A stretch of DNA of 64,000 bases from CATOSP01 sp965205385 (GTDB lineage: Bacteria; Chloroflexota; Dehalococcoidia; Lucifugimonadales; UBA3495). Positions 1 to 9,627 of this stretch are shown here, one piece after another. The position numbers and the translations under genes are program-made. The stretch lies in the NCBI GenBank assembly GCA_965205385.1, contig CBDBGS010000008.1, forward strand, positions 124,001 through 188,000, read 5' to 3'. Below the pieces are notes generated by a model. That model was given only the letters and a program-made list of their open reading frames with translations. It made no database searches and was not told the DNA's origin. Numbering within the stretch: the stretch's first letter is position 1; every line of letters starts with the position of its first letter.

Positions 1-90
1 GTACTGGTCTTTGCCCTGATATATGTATCGGCGAGTTTTATAGTGGATGTCCTGTATGGTTACCTCGATCCACGTATTCGCTATCAATGA
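1..90 (+). CDS. ABC peptide/nickel transporter permease, C-terminal end (DppB-like)
   Basis: The first 29 codons of the window are the tail of a gene that starts outside it and stops with TGA at 88-90. The residues include a hydrophobic stretch and a closing YLDPRIRY motif, which is the usual end of DppB/OppB-type permeases (a last membrane helix followed by DPR). It lies just upstream of a DppC-type gene in the same direction, the standard order for oligopeptide/dipeptide ABC importers. The identity rests on this tail and on the neighbour. Confidence 0.75.
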   Translation, partial: VLVFALIYVSASFIVDVLYGYLDPRIRYQ

Positions 91-165
91 GTTGTTCCTG
101 GAGTTGTTCCTGGAATTGTTCCTTAAACCGAATCGCCCTAACCATCTCTCTCTGGCGATGGAGCT

Positions 166-1062
166 ATGAGACCAGCGGCCCAATCTCTGTCTTCGAATAA
201 CGCGGCGAGGACTCGATCCAGAAACTTCAGGCGGTTGCTTGGGGAACGTAGCTTGCTGCTTGGGTCGGCTGTGCTAATCACTGTGGGGTTGATGGCGTTG
301 GCTGCCCCCCTCGTCTCCCCCCACGATCCTAATGCTATGAAACCCGCGGATAGGCTATCTGAGCCTGTGTTCCTATCCGGAGCAGAGACTCCTTACCTGT
401 TAGGCACCGATTTCCTGGGCCGGGATGTGTTGAGTCGCATAATTTTTGGGGCCCGAGTGTCTCTGGTCGTGGGGGTGTTCGCGGTCCTGGGAGCCGGGAT
501 CATTGGTGTCGTGGTCGGCGCTATCGCGGGATATTACGGCAAATGGATCGACGAATTATTGATGCGCCTGGTGGATATGGGTCTTGCCATACCGGGCCTC
601 CTTCTCGCCCTCGTCATAGTGATGCTACTCGGGGCTGGGATGTGGAACGTCGTACTCGTACTCAGTTCCACCGGCTGGCTGGGCTTCGCTCGTGTCACAA
701 GGGGTGTGACCCTGAGCCTGAAAGAACGAGACTTCATACTCGCTGCCCGCAGCTACGGATCATCGGACTCCAGGATCATAATGCGGCATCTGATCCCCAA
801 CCTGATAGCTCCTATCATTGTTCTGGGAAGTCAGCAGTTGGGCGTATTCATATATGCGGAGTCTTCTCTCTCTTTCTTGGGTCTGGGGGTGCCGTTGGAC
901 ACACCCACCTGGGGAAGCATGATTGCACAGGGACGGTCATACCTAGATACTTCATGGTGGGTCAGCACTCTTCCAGGTATAGTCCTTACCGTAACCGTGT
1001 TGGGAGCTTTCTACGTGGGTGACGGGTTGCGGGACGTGTTGGACCCTCGGCTCCGGCGGTAG
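166..1062 (+). CDS. ABC peptide transporter permease, DppC/OppC family
   Basis: This is a 298-residue inner-membrane permease that would pair with the upstream DppB-like subunit to import peptides or related solutes. After a cytoplasmic N-terminus there is a membrane helix (about residues 30-50), then the LLGTDFLGRDVLSRIIFGAR motif (about 77-97) typical of DppC/OppC, further helices, and the EAA loop region (AARSYGSSDSRIIMRHLIPN, about 194-213) that contacts the ATPase. The C-terminus DVLDPRLRR is also classic. Length is normal for the family. The ATPase and binding-protein genes are not in the window, so the substrate cannot be told. Confidence 0.93.
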   Translation: MRPAAQSLSSNNAARTRSRNFRRLLGERSLLLGSAVLITVGLMALAAPLVSPHDPNAMKPADRLSEPVFLSGAETPYLLGTDFLGRDVLSRIIFGARVSLVVGVFAVLGAGIIGVVVGAIAGYYGKWIDELLMRLVDMGLAIPGLLLALVIVMLLGAGMWNVVLVLSSTGWLGFARVTRGVTLSLKERDFILAARSYGSSDSRIIMRHLIPNLIAPIIVLGSQQLGVFIYAESSLSFLGLGVPLDTPTWGSMIAQGRSYLDTSWWVSTLPGIVLTVTVLGAFYVGDGLRDVLDPRLRR

Positions 1063-1113
1063 CCTCCCCCATTTACCGTTGAGACCTGTATCCTGCGGTG
1101 ATAGAATCGGCCA

Positions 1114-1911
1114 GTGGAACAGCCTGCAGCGGATGGCCTCGGACAGTCCAACGGCAGCATTGCCCGCTCCATTGGGCTTATGTTGGACCAATACGGCCCC
1201 TTTGAGGAGGAGCCCAGGCTAGATGCGGCCCACGAGATAGTCTTCACGATCCTGTCCCAACACACCTCCGATATTAATTCCTCCAGGGCTTACCAACGAT
1301 TGATGGAGCGGTTTGGATCGCTGGAGGACGTGGTCCGGTCCGATGTAACCGCGATCGAAGACGCCATCGCACCGGGCGGACTGGCCAAAATCAAGGCCCC
1401 CAGGATTAAAGAAGTCCTCAGTATGATCATGGAGCTTAACGGTTCCTTTGATCTTTCGTTCCTACGAGAGTTGCCCCTGGAAGAAGCCAAGGCCTGGTTG
1501 AGGCAGCTACCGGGGATCGGGCCCAAATCCGCGGGTATTATCCTCAACTTCTCCCTGGGTATGCCCGCAATGGCGATAGACACTCACATCTACCGCGTCT
1601 GCAAACGGTTGGGTATCATTGGTCCGAAGGTTTCCGCGGACAAGGCCCACGGACTGTTGGAATCAGCCGTGGACCCGGACATGGTGTACCAGTTCCATCT
1701 GGCCTTTATCACCCACGGTCGCCAGGTGTGTAAGGCCCAGCGGCCCCGTTGCCCAGAGTGCGTTGTGGCGACTGATTGCCCATCGCGAGACCAGTTTGCC
1801 GACGGTTCTGGTGAGAGTATGACTGAGGAGGCCGTGGAGGCGCCGGTGAAGACGGCCAGGCGCAAGAAAGGCGCGCGACAGATGCCCCATTCTCCGTCCC
1901 AGAAGGATTAG
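1114..1911 (+). CDS. nth: Endonuclease III-like DNA glycosylase (HhH-GPD, 4Fe-4S)
   Basis: A 265-residue base-excision repair glycosylase of the HhH-GPD superfamily. The helix-hairpin-helix with the catalytic lysine reads LPGIGPKSAG (about 129-138), the catalytic aspartate sits in AIDTHIYRV, and the C-terminal iron-sulfur cluster has the expected C-x6-C-x2-C-x5-C spacing in CKAQRPRCPECVVATDC. The start used is GTG at 1114. The last ~40 residues after the cluster are charged, low-complexity and not part of the core fold. Within the family it may be closer to an Nth paralogue than to strict E. coli Nth. The next gene, argC, follows after 16 bp. Confidence 0.88.
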   Translation: MEQPAADGLGQSNGSIARSIGLMLDQYGPFEEEPRLDAAHEIVFTILSQHTSDINSSRAYQRLMERFGSLEDVVRSDVTAIEDAIAPGGLAKIKAPRIKEVLSMIMELNGSFDLSFLRELPLEEAKAWLRQLPGIGPKSAGIILNFSLGMPAMAIDTHIYRVCKRLGIIGPKVSADKAHGLLESAVDPDMVYQFHLAFITHGRQVCKAQRPRCPECVVATDCPSRDQFADGSGESMTEEAVEAPVKTARRKKGARQMPHSPSQKD

Positions 1912-1927
1912 TGCAAGGATTAGTGCA

Positions 1928-2959
1928 ATGAAGGTAGGAATCATCAACGTAACCGGGTACGCAGGTTCTGAGTTGGTCCGGATACTGTACCGCCATCCGG
2001 AAGTGGAGATTTCGTCAGTCACCGGCCGAAGCCAGGCCGGTCAAAAATTGGGGGACGTCTTTCCCCACCTCGCGGCCCTGGACCTAACTATCCAACCCGA
2101 GCTGGATGGCAGCCTCGACCTGGTGTTTTCCGCATTGCCCCATAAGGCCAGCGCCGAGGCGGTGATTCCGTTGTTGGAGCAGGGCCTCAGGGTGGTGGAT
2201 ATCAGCGCCGACTTCCGGCTGAAGCAAGCCGATGAATACGAAGAGTGGTATGGGGTCCAACACCCGGACCCGGCATACCTGGAAGACGCGGTATACGGCC
2301 TGACCGAATTGCACCACGACGAAATCGCCGGCGCCCAGCTAGTAGCGAACCCCGGATGCTACCCGACTAGCGCGATTCTGGAGCTTGCCCCAGCGGTCCG
2401 GCACAACCTGATTGAGCCCGACATCGTGGTCGACAGCAAGTCCGGTGTGTCAGGTGCGGGCCGTGGTCTCAGCATGGCCACCCATTATTCTGAGGTCAAC
2501 GAAAACGTGATGGCCTACTCAGTGGAAGGTCACCGCCACTTGCCTGAGATTTCCCAGGAACTGAACCTGATCTCGGACCAGCATCTCGGAATCACCTTCC
2601 TCACCCATCTGGTCCCCATGACCAGGGGAATTCTCAGCTCCAGTTATGCCAAGTTGCGGCCTGGCGGGATGCTGGAAGGCCCCGACGGTCGAGAGCGGTT
2701 GCGGGAACTGTACCACGACTACTTCGATGCCAGCCCATTCGTGCGTGTGGTGGACCAACCCCCACAGACCAAGCAAACATCAGGCAACAACCTGTGTCTG
2801 ATCTACCCGACCCTGGACACGCGGACCCAACGGCTGGTGGTAATTAGCTGCCTGGACAACCTGGTAAAGGGCGCGGCGGGCCAGGCGGTGCAGAATATGA
2901 ACCTGATGTACGGCTACCCTGAGGAGACTTCCCTGGAGCCTCTGGCCATTTATCCGTAG
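1928..2959 (+). CDS. argC: N-acetyl-gamma-glutamyl-phosphate reductase
   Basis: A 343-residue cytoplasmic enzyme of arginine synthesis that reduces N-acetylglutamyl phosphate to the semialdehyde with NADPH. The N-terminal nucleotide-binding start is MKVGIINVTGYAGSELVRIL, with the usual GxxGY/AG pattern. The active-site cysteine is in NPGCYPTSAILEL (about 139-151). VDSKSGVSGAGRG and the EGHRHLPEI histidine segment are conserved ArgC motifs. Length is normal. No other arg gene is nearby, so it is a scattered arginine gene as in many Chloroflexota. Confidence 0.95.
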   Translation: MKVGIINVTGYAGSELVRILYRHPEVEISSVTGRSQAGQKLGDVFPHLAALDLTIQPELDGSLDLVFSALPHKASAEAVIPLLEQGLRVVDISADFRLKQADEYEEWYGVQHPDPAYLEDAVYGLTELHHDEIAGAQLVANPGCYPTSAILELAPAVRHNLIEPDIVVDSKSGVSGAGRGLSMATHYSEVNENVMAYSVEGHRHLPEISQELNLISDQHLGITFLTHLVPMTRGILSSSYAKLRPGGMLEGPDGRERLRELYHDYFDASPFVRVVDQPPQTKQTSGNNLCLIYPTLDTRTQRLVVISCLDNLVKGAAGQAVQNMNLMYGYPEETSLEPLAIYP

Positions 2960-3093
2960 GGGCCAACAAAGAGGGGGTGATTAGCCGCGTGGTTGGCTGG
3001 CCTGGGGTCCGGAACTAGACGTTTGGTACGGTTCATGGAGCGCGGGTCCGCTCCGTTGGCGGCACAGGGAGAGATGTAGTACCATAGAAGCGT

Positions 3094-3171
3094 GCCCCGG
3101 TCGTCTAGCCAGGTTAGGACGCCACCCTTTCAAGGTGGAGGTCATGGGATCGAAGCCCATCCGGGGTACCA
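3094..3171 (+). tRNA. tRNA-Glu (anticodon UUC)
   Basis: The acceptor stem GCCCCGG pairs with CCGGGGT (one terminal G-U), the D arm contains GTCTAGCCAGGTTAGGAC, the anticodon arm CCACC-CTTTCAA-GGTGG places TTC in the loop, and the T arm ATGGG-ATCGAAG-CCCAT is intact. An A discriminator and an encoded CCA (3169-3171) finish the gene. The CTTTCAA loop and GTCTAG segment are typical of bacterial tRNA-Glu. An IS630 element begins only 3 bp after the CCA. Confidence 0.93.
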
Positions 3172-3173
3172 AC

Positions 3174-4419
3174 CTAGTAGTCGATCAGTGTTGGATTGAT
3201 GGGTAAAGGGACTTCAGCTTGATGCGCGCATCCTCGGAGGTAAAGCGCCAGTCCACTCGTATGCCGTCCCGGTTGCGCTGAGCCTGCCACGCTCCCACCT
3301 CTCGCCGCAGAGCCCTTTGATCGGGAATACGGCGGTCCAGGCATTGGCGGGCCATCACCCCGATTTCAATCTCGGCCATATCGAGCCAACTGCCATGCTT
3401 GGGAGTGTAGTGGACCTCCAACCGTTCGGCGATGCGCCGTGCTTCGGCAGGTTCAAATTCCTCATACAGCGAGGACCGGTGGTGGGTGTTCAAGTTGTCC
3501 ATCACCAGCACAATACGGTCCTTGTGCGGGTAGTCCTCGTCCACCAGTTGCTTGACCACCCGGGCCCAATCGGCTTTGGTGCGCCGGTCCGTCACTTCCA
3601 CCCGGCGCCACCCTTCCAGCGGAGCGAACAACATGAACAGGTTGCTCACCCCGTTGCGCTCGTATTCGTAATCGTAGGAGCCCGCCGCCCCAGGCTGGGC
3701 CGGACGCGGCCGGCGCGTCTCTTTCACCTGCTGTTTGCTGGTCTCGTCCAGGCAGACCAGAACTTCGTTGTCCGCATACTGGCGCTGATAGACTTCCAGC
3801 ACGTCTTCCATCGCACAGACGAACTCGGCGCTGCCTTGTGGAGGAATGCACCAGCACTCTTTCAGCCAAGGCTTGAGTTCGTTTTTTTGAGCGTCTGCCG
3901 CACCGTTTCGGGACTGATGCTCTCCACTATCTCGCATTCAACCAGCCGGTCCGCCAGCAATTTAAGCGTCCAACCGGCCCGGCCTTCCGGCGGTTCTCCG
4001 CAGGCCAGGGCAATCAGGTGGGCTTCCCCTTGACCGTCCAGCCGCTTCGGACGACGATTAAGCTGCCGCTTTCGTCCCAGCGCCGCCTCAATCCCCTCCT
4101 CCACGCAACGGCGGCGCACCCGCTCCACCGTCGCGCGGCCAATCTGGAGAACCCGGGCAATCTCTTCATCCTTCATGGCCCCCTCCGCATGGGCCTCATC
4201 ACTCAGCAGCAGGATGCGCCCGTGGGTCTGCTGGTAAGCCGCCGCCCGGCCACGGGACACCAATGTCTTCAGTTCCTGCCGCTCCTCCGCACTCAGCTTG
4301 ACCCGGTATCTCTTCATCGGCCTCCCCTCCTCCCACGCCCCAATCCTCTTCGCCCTATGCTTGTATGCTTGGTAGAATACACTTGCTCAGTACTCAATCC
4401 AAAAATGTTGGACTACTAG
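3174..4419. mobile_element. IS630-family insertion sequence, copy A
   Basis: An element of about 1.25 kb whose ends both read CTAGTAGTC outward-in, followed on both sides by an imperfect TTGGATTGA stretch (3199-3208 and the complement of 4392-4401). IS630 elements insert at TA; TA is present at both tips. It contains one transposase gene on the minus strand in two frames. It lies between tRNA-Glu and the arylsulfotransferase-like gene. Confidence 0.85.
3185..4317 (-). CDS. IS630-family transposase (two frames, -1 frameshift)
   Basis: The N-terminal frame (4317-3862) carries helix-turn-helix DNA-binding domains; the C-terminal frame (3937-3185) carries the DDE catalytic domain with aspartates in CLDETS and VMDNLNTHH and the glutamate in WLDMAEIEIG. 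The two frames overlap at a run of seven A on the coding strand (around 3882-3888). The shift needed is -1, the type of slippage reported for IS630 elements, so the gene is probably functional as a fusion. No internal stop interrupts either part. Confidence 0.85.
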
Positions 4420-4571
4420 TCCCTCAAGCTTTACTCTGGCAACCTCTCCAATGGCCGACCGGTGTCCGGCTTATTCCTGGATCACGGGCTATGGTTCGAA
4501 CTTACTTAGCCGCGACAAGCTCGGTATCCGCTCAGTCTTCGGCCCCACTCATTTGCAAGAGGTGATCGGCG

Positions 4572-5663
4572 ATGGGCTGGTCCCAAAGGCCAACAGGACT
4601 GACCTTATATCAGCCTACCAGCACCTATCGAGGCTATACTTTGTTCTCCCCCAACGGTGGGAAGGAGGCTTACCTGGTGGACATGGAAGGCCATTTTGTC
4701 CACCGTTGGCGCCACGAAGCTGGCATCGGCTATGGTCTCCTGCTCCCAAATGGCAATTTCTTGTTCCGGGACAGTGGCGGACTATCGGCCATGCCCGGCG
4801 CGAACGCCATACGCGAGCTTAACTGGGACGGTGACTTGGTCTGGGAGTACCGTAACCCCGCCTTGCGCCGTCACAATCGGCTGGCCAACGGTAACAATCT
4901 GTTCTTGCTCTACGAAGAGATTTCCGAAGAGCTTAGCCGTAGAGTCCAGGGTGGGTTTACGACCCCAACGGATCCGCCTCGTATGCAGGGCGATTTGGTG
5001 GCGGAAGTCACTCCGGATGGCGAGGTGGTTTACGAGTGGCGCTCGTCAGAACAACTTGACACCGCTGAGGATATGATCTGCCCGCTGGAAGGTCGGGCGT
5101 CTTGGGGTGCGGCCAACGACCTGACGTCCCTGGACGATGGTAATTTCTTGATTAGCTTTCGGTCCCTCAGCTCTGTGGCGCTAGTTGACCGCTCAAGCGG
5201 TGAGTTTGTCTGGAAGTGGGGGCCTGGTGAGATTTCCCATCAGCATCACCCGACCCGCCTGGTAAACGGAAACATTCTACTTCTCGATAATGGTTGCCAC
5301 CGGCGGGGTCTGAGCTATTCTAGGGTCATTGAGGTCGATCCGGCCAACAGTGAAGTTGTTTGGGAGTACCACGGCGACCCACTTACGTCGTTCTTCACCC
5401 ACTTCACCGGTGGGGCGGATAGGCTGCACAGCGGCAACACGTTGATAACCGAAGGCAACACCGGGCGCATCTTAGAGGTGACTGCGGCGAGCGAAGTGGT
5501 CTGGGAGTATATCAACCCCTTCTTCTCAAGCGGCCTCCAGGGTTTCACCAACGGCGTGTTCCGGGCTCATCGTTACGGGCCGGACTACCCGGCGTTTCTG
5601 GACAGGGACCTCGATCCCGCGAGCTACCCCAATCTGAACCGTCTCTACGGGGGAGGCCCTTAG
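4572..5663 (+). CDS. Arylsulfotransferase-family / PQQ-like beta-propeller protein
   Basis: A 363-residue protein with repeated blade-like units of the form 'NG..L..D...I.E...(G/S)..VWEY', for example VWEYRNPALRRHNRLANGN, VVYEWRSSEQLD and VVWEYINPFFSSG, together with HHPTRLVNGNILLLDNG. This pattern is that of the arylsulfotransferase (ASST) beta-propeller family. No signal peptide is evident from the ATG at 4572, which has AGAGGTGA just upstream. An earlier start could have been removed by the IS630 insertion ending at 4419. True sulfotransferase activity is uncertain, since many such proteins are uncharacterised. Confidence 0.75.
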   Translation: MGWSQRPTGLTLYQPTSTYRGYTLFSPNGGKEAYLVDMEGHFVHRWRHEAGIGYGLLLPNGNFLFRDSGGLSAMPGANAIRELNWDGDLVWEYRNPALRRHNRLANGNNLFLLYEEISEELSRRVQGGFTTPTDPPRMQGDLVAEVTPDGEVVYEWRSSEQLDTAEDMICPLEGRASWGAANDLTSLDDGNFLISFRSLSSVALVDRSSGEFVWKWGPGEISHQHHPTRLVNGNILLLDNGCHRRGLSYSRVIEVDPANSEVVWEYHGDPLTSFFTHFTGGADRLHSGNTLITEGNTGRILEVTAASEVVWEYINPFFSSGLQGFTNGVFRAHRYGPDYPAFLDRDLDPASYPNLNRLYGGGP

Positions 5664-5707
5664 TTTAGTTCAAACTAGGCTCGACTTAACGTTTGCAACG
5701 TCAAGGA

Positions 5708-5804
5708 TTCCTTGATGGCCTATAGCCGCCATGCTATCATTGGGCCAGCCCTCTCATCCTCCCCGTGAGCTTTGTTATTCTCGTCGCTGCCTCGTTTTGG
5801 CCTT
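5708..5804 (+). repeat. Left copy of 73-bp direct repeat carrying the ybeY-type promoter
   Basis: 5708-5780 is identical to 56030-56102 (offset 50322), and the next ~24 bp remain similar with five mismatches. The repeat contains a sigma70-like promoter: TTGATG at 5712-5717, a 17-bp spacer and TATCAT at 5735-5740. At the right copy this promoter sits just upstream of ybeY. No convincing gene follows the left copy in the same direction, so it looks like a displaced duplicate marking the left edge of the accessory region. Confidence 0.85.
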
Positions 5805-6058
5805 GGCGTGTAAGCTGAAATGAGAGGTCACCGAGTCTCCAATCCCTATCGGTATCGCCGCTATCGCTCGAACGACACCGTGGATGACGACGGGAACAAA
5901 CACATTCCCTCCGGCCACCAGGTCACCAACACTTTGAGACGACGGAGTATGGTCGATCCCGATGGTGGAAGACTGATCTACTTCACCGAATACTTTGGAA
6001 ACCGAAGGGCCCCCAACAACGCCGGATTCTCCAGTGACGACAACGACATCTCCGCAAG
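5775..6058 (-). pseudogene. Possible phage capsid-decoration-like fragment
   Basis: An open frame on the minus strand runs from the MITE edge at 6058 down to 5775. It includes GDVVVVTGESGVVGG, NVFVPVVIHGVVRAI and a GDSV motif, all rich in small and beta-branched residues. This recalls DUF2190-type phage head decoration proteins, but the similarity is judged by eye only. Its N-terminus is lost to the MITE, and its C-terminus runs into the left direct repeat. An 80-codon frame on the opposite strand (5820-6062) is less protein-like. Treat this as a weak call. Confidence 0.3.
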
Positions 6059-6214
6059 CTAGGAGCCTGTCCAAAGATTCGATCTCGAATACTATAATCG
6101 TTGGTAATCGGTTTGGCGGTTACTAAATAGACCTATACATGAACAAATAGCGTTGCTGTGAAAGCCATTATCGCCGATATGCGTTGCCATCATTAAATAT
6201 CGGACAGACCCCTA
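6059..6214. mobile_element. MITE family 1, complete copy
   Basis: A ~155-bp non-coding element with terminal inverted repeats TAGGAGCCTGTCC / TAGGGGTCTGTCC and TA at both ends. It is nearly identical, in reverse orientation, to 35254-35409. It has inserted into the protease gene to its right and supplies that gene's stop codon (the minus-strand frame ends in GLSDI from MITE sequence). The TA ends and short length suggest mobilisation by an IS630/Tc1-type transposase; no transposase in the window has matching ends. Confidence 0.85.
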
Positions 6215-6753
6215 GGGACCTCCAGGACCACCGAAGCGCCGGAGTCACCTGGTTCCAGGAGACCGGGATGTGGAATGCCGACGTTGTCCGTGGCCACGAT
6301 GCAGGCCATCCCCGACCCGCAGCCCTCTGAATTGCCAAGCCCTCCGGTCACGGAGCCATGCGCCTGGTTCAAGGCCGACAGGAGGAGGGGAACGCCAACT
6401 TCCTGAACGTCTACCCGGATGTCATCAATGGTATGGGGCACCAGGTTTTGGCGGCCAGGTCGGACTTCGCGAGCCTCTCGCTGACGAGGATCTGGATTCC
6501 GACCTCGCCGGGCCTGACACCGGCCTCGTAGACGAAGCCGATTCCGACACTGAAGAGTTTTGGCGGCCAGGTCGGACTTCGCGAGCCTCTCGCTGACGAG
6601 GATCTGGATTCCGACCTCGCCGGGCCTGACACCGGCCTCGTAGACGAAGCCGATTCCGACACCGATGACATTCTCCTTGGCGGGAAAGGCGCCGGTATTC
6701 CGGGACTTCGACAAGACGACACCCGGTATAATGTTAGCCATCTTGGTCACCAC
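6215..6753 (-). pseudogene. Trypsin-like serine protease fragment with internal tandem duplication
   Basis: The minus-strand frame starts with MVTKMANIIPGVV, continues with ENVIGVGIGFVYEAG and GEVGIQILVSERLAKSDL, and near the end has the serine-protease motif EPGDSGASVVLEV with the catalytic Ser in GDSG. This arrangement matches a family of S1-like peptidases that begin with an 'IIGVGIG...(V)R(V)YV' segment. A 106-bp segment is duplicated with a 112-bp period (6445-6662). As 112 is not a multiple of three, the middle is read out of frame. The C-terminus is cut off by the MITE at 6214. The gene is dead. It may have belonged to the prophage-like block. Confidence 0.6.
6445..6662. repeat. 106-bp tandem duplication, 112-bp period
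   Basis: The unit starting GTTTTGGCGGCCAGGTCGG occurs at 6445-6550 and again at 6557-6662, separated by six bases. The copies look essentially identical, which suggests a recent duplication or an assembly feature. It lies inside the protease pseudogene and breaks its frame. Confidence 0.9.
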
Positions 6754-8169
6754 TACTCATTGAACCGGTTTCTGAGGTGGTTAGTCAGGCCGACCACCGA
6801 CCAGAATGTTGGTTCGTAGCTGGTCGGGAGGGCGTAATGCTGCGGAGACTCCAGCGGGTTATGATTCCAAACTCCCATCTGTTCCCCCGTCCACTCGATC
6901 GATGCGTAAACAAAACCTGGACGCCAATTCATTAATTCGTGCTGTTGGGAGTCGAACGTGTTATACCCACTGAAGACTCCTCCCGCGTGTTCCGGGCGGC
7001 ACATGGGATCTAACTCGTGGTCTTGGAACACGCCACTAGCCGGAACTTGTGCCATGAGAACAGACTGAACAGCTTGGTCAACCCACCGTTGAACGTCGGG
7101 TAACCGACCGTCTGGGTAGCCGTTCCGTGTAAGGCAGGCTTCAAGCACGGTTACACCTCAAAGCCATATTGCCAGCCAGTTCCCTTTGTATCCGTCAAGG
7201 ATCAGACCACCGATAGGCCCAGGACAACCAGTGTGCTTAATGCCTGCTCCATCCCAAATTATCGTGCTTAACCACTGCCATGCTGCGCGTGGGTCGGCCA
7301 GTCCCCACAGTTGCTGTAGCGCTGCGTGTACTCTCATCTGAGGAGATGCTATCCACACTCCTTCTCGGTAAGAACAATTGCCTACTTCACTGGCCGTGTG
7401 GGACCGATAAGGCGCCCTTCCAACATCCAACGGGAATAGATTCGGGTATAAAGCAGGGTCATAAAATGTATCTGGAAAAATGATCCAAGGAGGAATGAGG
7501 TCCACATAGGGCGAGGTTTCACGGTCCCCACCCCACCCCCGTAGTCCGTCGTACAAATCTTGATTGATGATTCGTTTATCGACCTCTGGGGGCGATTGAC
7601 TGGGCACGTTGGAAAACTGTCTCCAGAAGTTATCCAAGTGCGGCGAATTCTTCCTCATCAGAGAGTTGCCGGAATACAAGGCCAGGCGCCGCGTTGCCAT
7701 CGAGAGGTTCTTGTGATATCGCGTCGTGTGGATCGAGGTAGGCGCAGGGTCAGCCGGTTGCTCGCCGGTCTGATCTACCACGATCGTATATTGATGACTG
7801 GTCTCAGGGACTACGGCGAAGTTATCCCAGGCGATAACCCCACCGTTGTCCGTACCGCGTAACTTCATTACTGAGATTTGGAAGTTGGGAGGGAACGCTC
7901 CGCTATTCGACCATGTGGACTTGTACTTAACAGACCAAACGCTTTCTTCGACGAGAGGTTGGATTTCAACCGGGGGCAATTGGTATTGGGGATGAGACTA
8001 CTGGCGGAATAATGGCCAGGTTGGGCACCTTGAAGGTGTATTCTCCGGCCTGCTCGAACTTCCAAATATCACCGTTTAGAGTCGGGCCAAGAGGAGCCGA
8101 AGATATAATCGTGCCGTGACCGGGGACGCTCAGAATCAGGCAGTCAAAAGCCTCTGGCCGACCACGCAT
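6753..8169 (-). pseudogene. Unknown Trp-rich protein of the prophage-like block, broken
   Basis: Three consecutive minus-strand frames look like one original protein of ~470 residues. The first (8169-7966, MRGRPEAFDCLILSVPGHG...) ends in PIPIAPG and must shift one base near 7978 to continue as PPVEIQPLVEESVWSVKYK. The second runs to a TGA at 7158-7160 (after NWLAIWL), and the third (7148-6753, LEACLTRNGYPDGRLPDVQ...) follows in the same frame. The protein is rich in Trp, Pro and Tyr (DGLRGWGGDRETSPYVDLIP), with no motif I recognise. An in-frame stretch extends upstream to about 8319. Position and strand tie it to the tail-tube and glycosidase genes. Confidence 0.5.
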
Positions 8170-8435
8170 ATTTAACTGGGGAAGCGGTACCCCTGTGGTT
8201 GAAATTGTTTCGGGGCCACCTTGGACCTCACTACCTTCCTTCGGAATTATCCTGGTCAGCGGAATGCCAGGAGCATCATGCGATACAGCCAGCTCAGTCT
8301 CGGGGGAGGCTGCAAGGTCTCATCCGGTCGTCGAATCCTCCTAGGTAACCGGGATAGATATTCTCACCCAAGTTCCAATGCGGTCCTAATTTGATCGGAA
8401 ATAGCCGTCATAGTCAGTATCCTCTAACCAATCCT

Positions 8436-9627
8436 TTAGTAGCGGTCCTTAGCGTTGATAGCCTCGATATGGATAACGTCCCAAGCCGCGTCCTCAATAC
8501 TGTTGAACTGGAGAGCCTGAGTGATCCGGTTTCTCCCACTTACGGGAGTAGAAATCTGGCTCCAATATATCGAGCCGAAGACGAATTTCAGCCAGTTGTT
8601 CCCAACCCGAAACTGCTGTTCCAGCTTAATTGTGCTACCGCCTTCTTCACGCGCACCTGACGCCCGACCCCAGAAGTGGGTGTACTCTTCTGTATTCTTG
8701 AAGGCTAGGGTTAGCGACCCTGATACATCGACTCCTTGGGCTGGGAGCTCATTTGGGAATACGCTTCCGTGTCTGACGCCTGCCTGGGCATCCAGATTGT
8801 TGGAGATTTCGATGCCGAACGCCTCAATAGTGGAGGTGTGGTCTACATCTCATAGTAGAGTTATCCCCTGCCTGAAGGTTAGGATATTTCGAGTAACGCT
8901 TTTGCTCGCACTGTTGAGCGCGACTTGGGAATCCTTCTGGCACTGGAGATTAGCCGTGCAGGTCACGAATCCACGCTCAAGGCTCAAGGAAAGACGGTCA
9001 ATGGTCGCGCCGGTAAACACATGCTTAAAAATGCCCTTGCCGATGCGTACGGTGAAGGAAGGAAGCGCATTACTCGTCGTGGGTTGGAACATGTGAGTGA
9101 AGGGTGACACCCCACTCTTCACCTCGGCGTCTGGGGCATGCGGATTCACTAGGCCGGTGACAACCCAGTCATGGGTCGGGCCAACGCCGCCGTCCAACGC
9201 ACTGATCTGGACTACATCGCCTCCGATACCGGAATCGATCTGCACGTAGTCGCCCACTGAAAAGTCTGTTTCACTGTCCACTGTTCACGGCGCCCGTGGT
9301 ACTACCGGATGCAACGGCAGCAGACAGGGTAGTTTGCGGCGGTGAATTACCGGCGTCGGCGCCCTGCGTTCCATAGCGGCCCATAACCCATTTCAAGAAA
9401 TAGATCGCGTCTTCAATATCCACACCCAACTGAATATCACCAGATGGGATGTAGGGGCCCGGGACCGCAAGCAGGGGACCACGGCCTCCGGCACCTTCAT
9501 AAACAATCATGGAGTCCGCCGGAGATTCGAGACTTGTGGACAGGAAATCTAGGAAGAGGGAAGCACCAACAGCGGTGCCAACATCTCCCTCCTCACCTAC
9601 TCCCAAGTAGCGGAATTCACCAGCCAT
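8436..9627 (-). pseudogene. Phage tail tube protein, broken by a frameshift and a TGA
   Basis: The N-terminal frame (9627-9271) begins MAGEFRYLGVGEEGDVGTAV and FLDFLSTSLESPAD, typical of a tail-tube family found in Chloroflexota prophages. It shifts frame near 9280 and continues as DFSVGDYVQIDSGIGGDVVQ to a TGA at 8850-8852. The same frame carries on past the TGA with DVDHTSTIEAFGIEISNN and a globular C-terminus ending AINAKDRY before TAA at 8436. The family length (~390 aa) fits the full span. The residue at the TGA is probably Trp. The start ATG lies inside the end of the upstream glycosidase gene. Confidence 0.65.

Noticed and set aside
3317..4033. 238-codon plus-strand frame opposite the IS630 copy A transposase
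   Set aside because: It is the antisense shadow of a conserved transposase; similar long antisense frames occur opposite copies C and E.
5820..6062. 80-codon plus-strand frame after the left promoter repeat
   Set aside because: It ends at the MITE edge, is antisense to a more protein-like frame, and has no ribosome-binding site. The left promoter appears to have no gene of its own.
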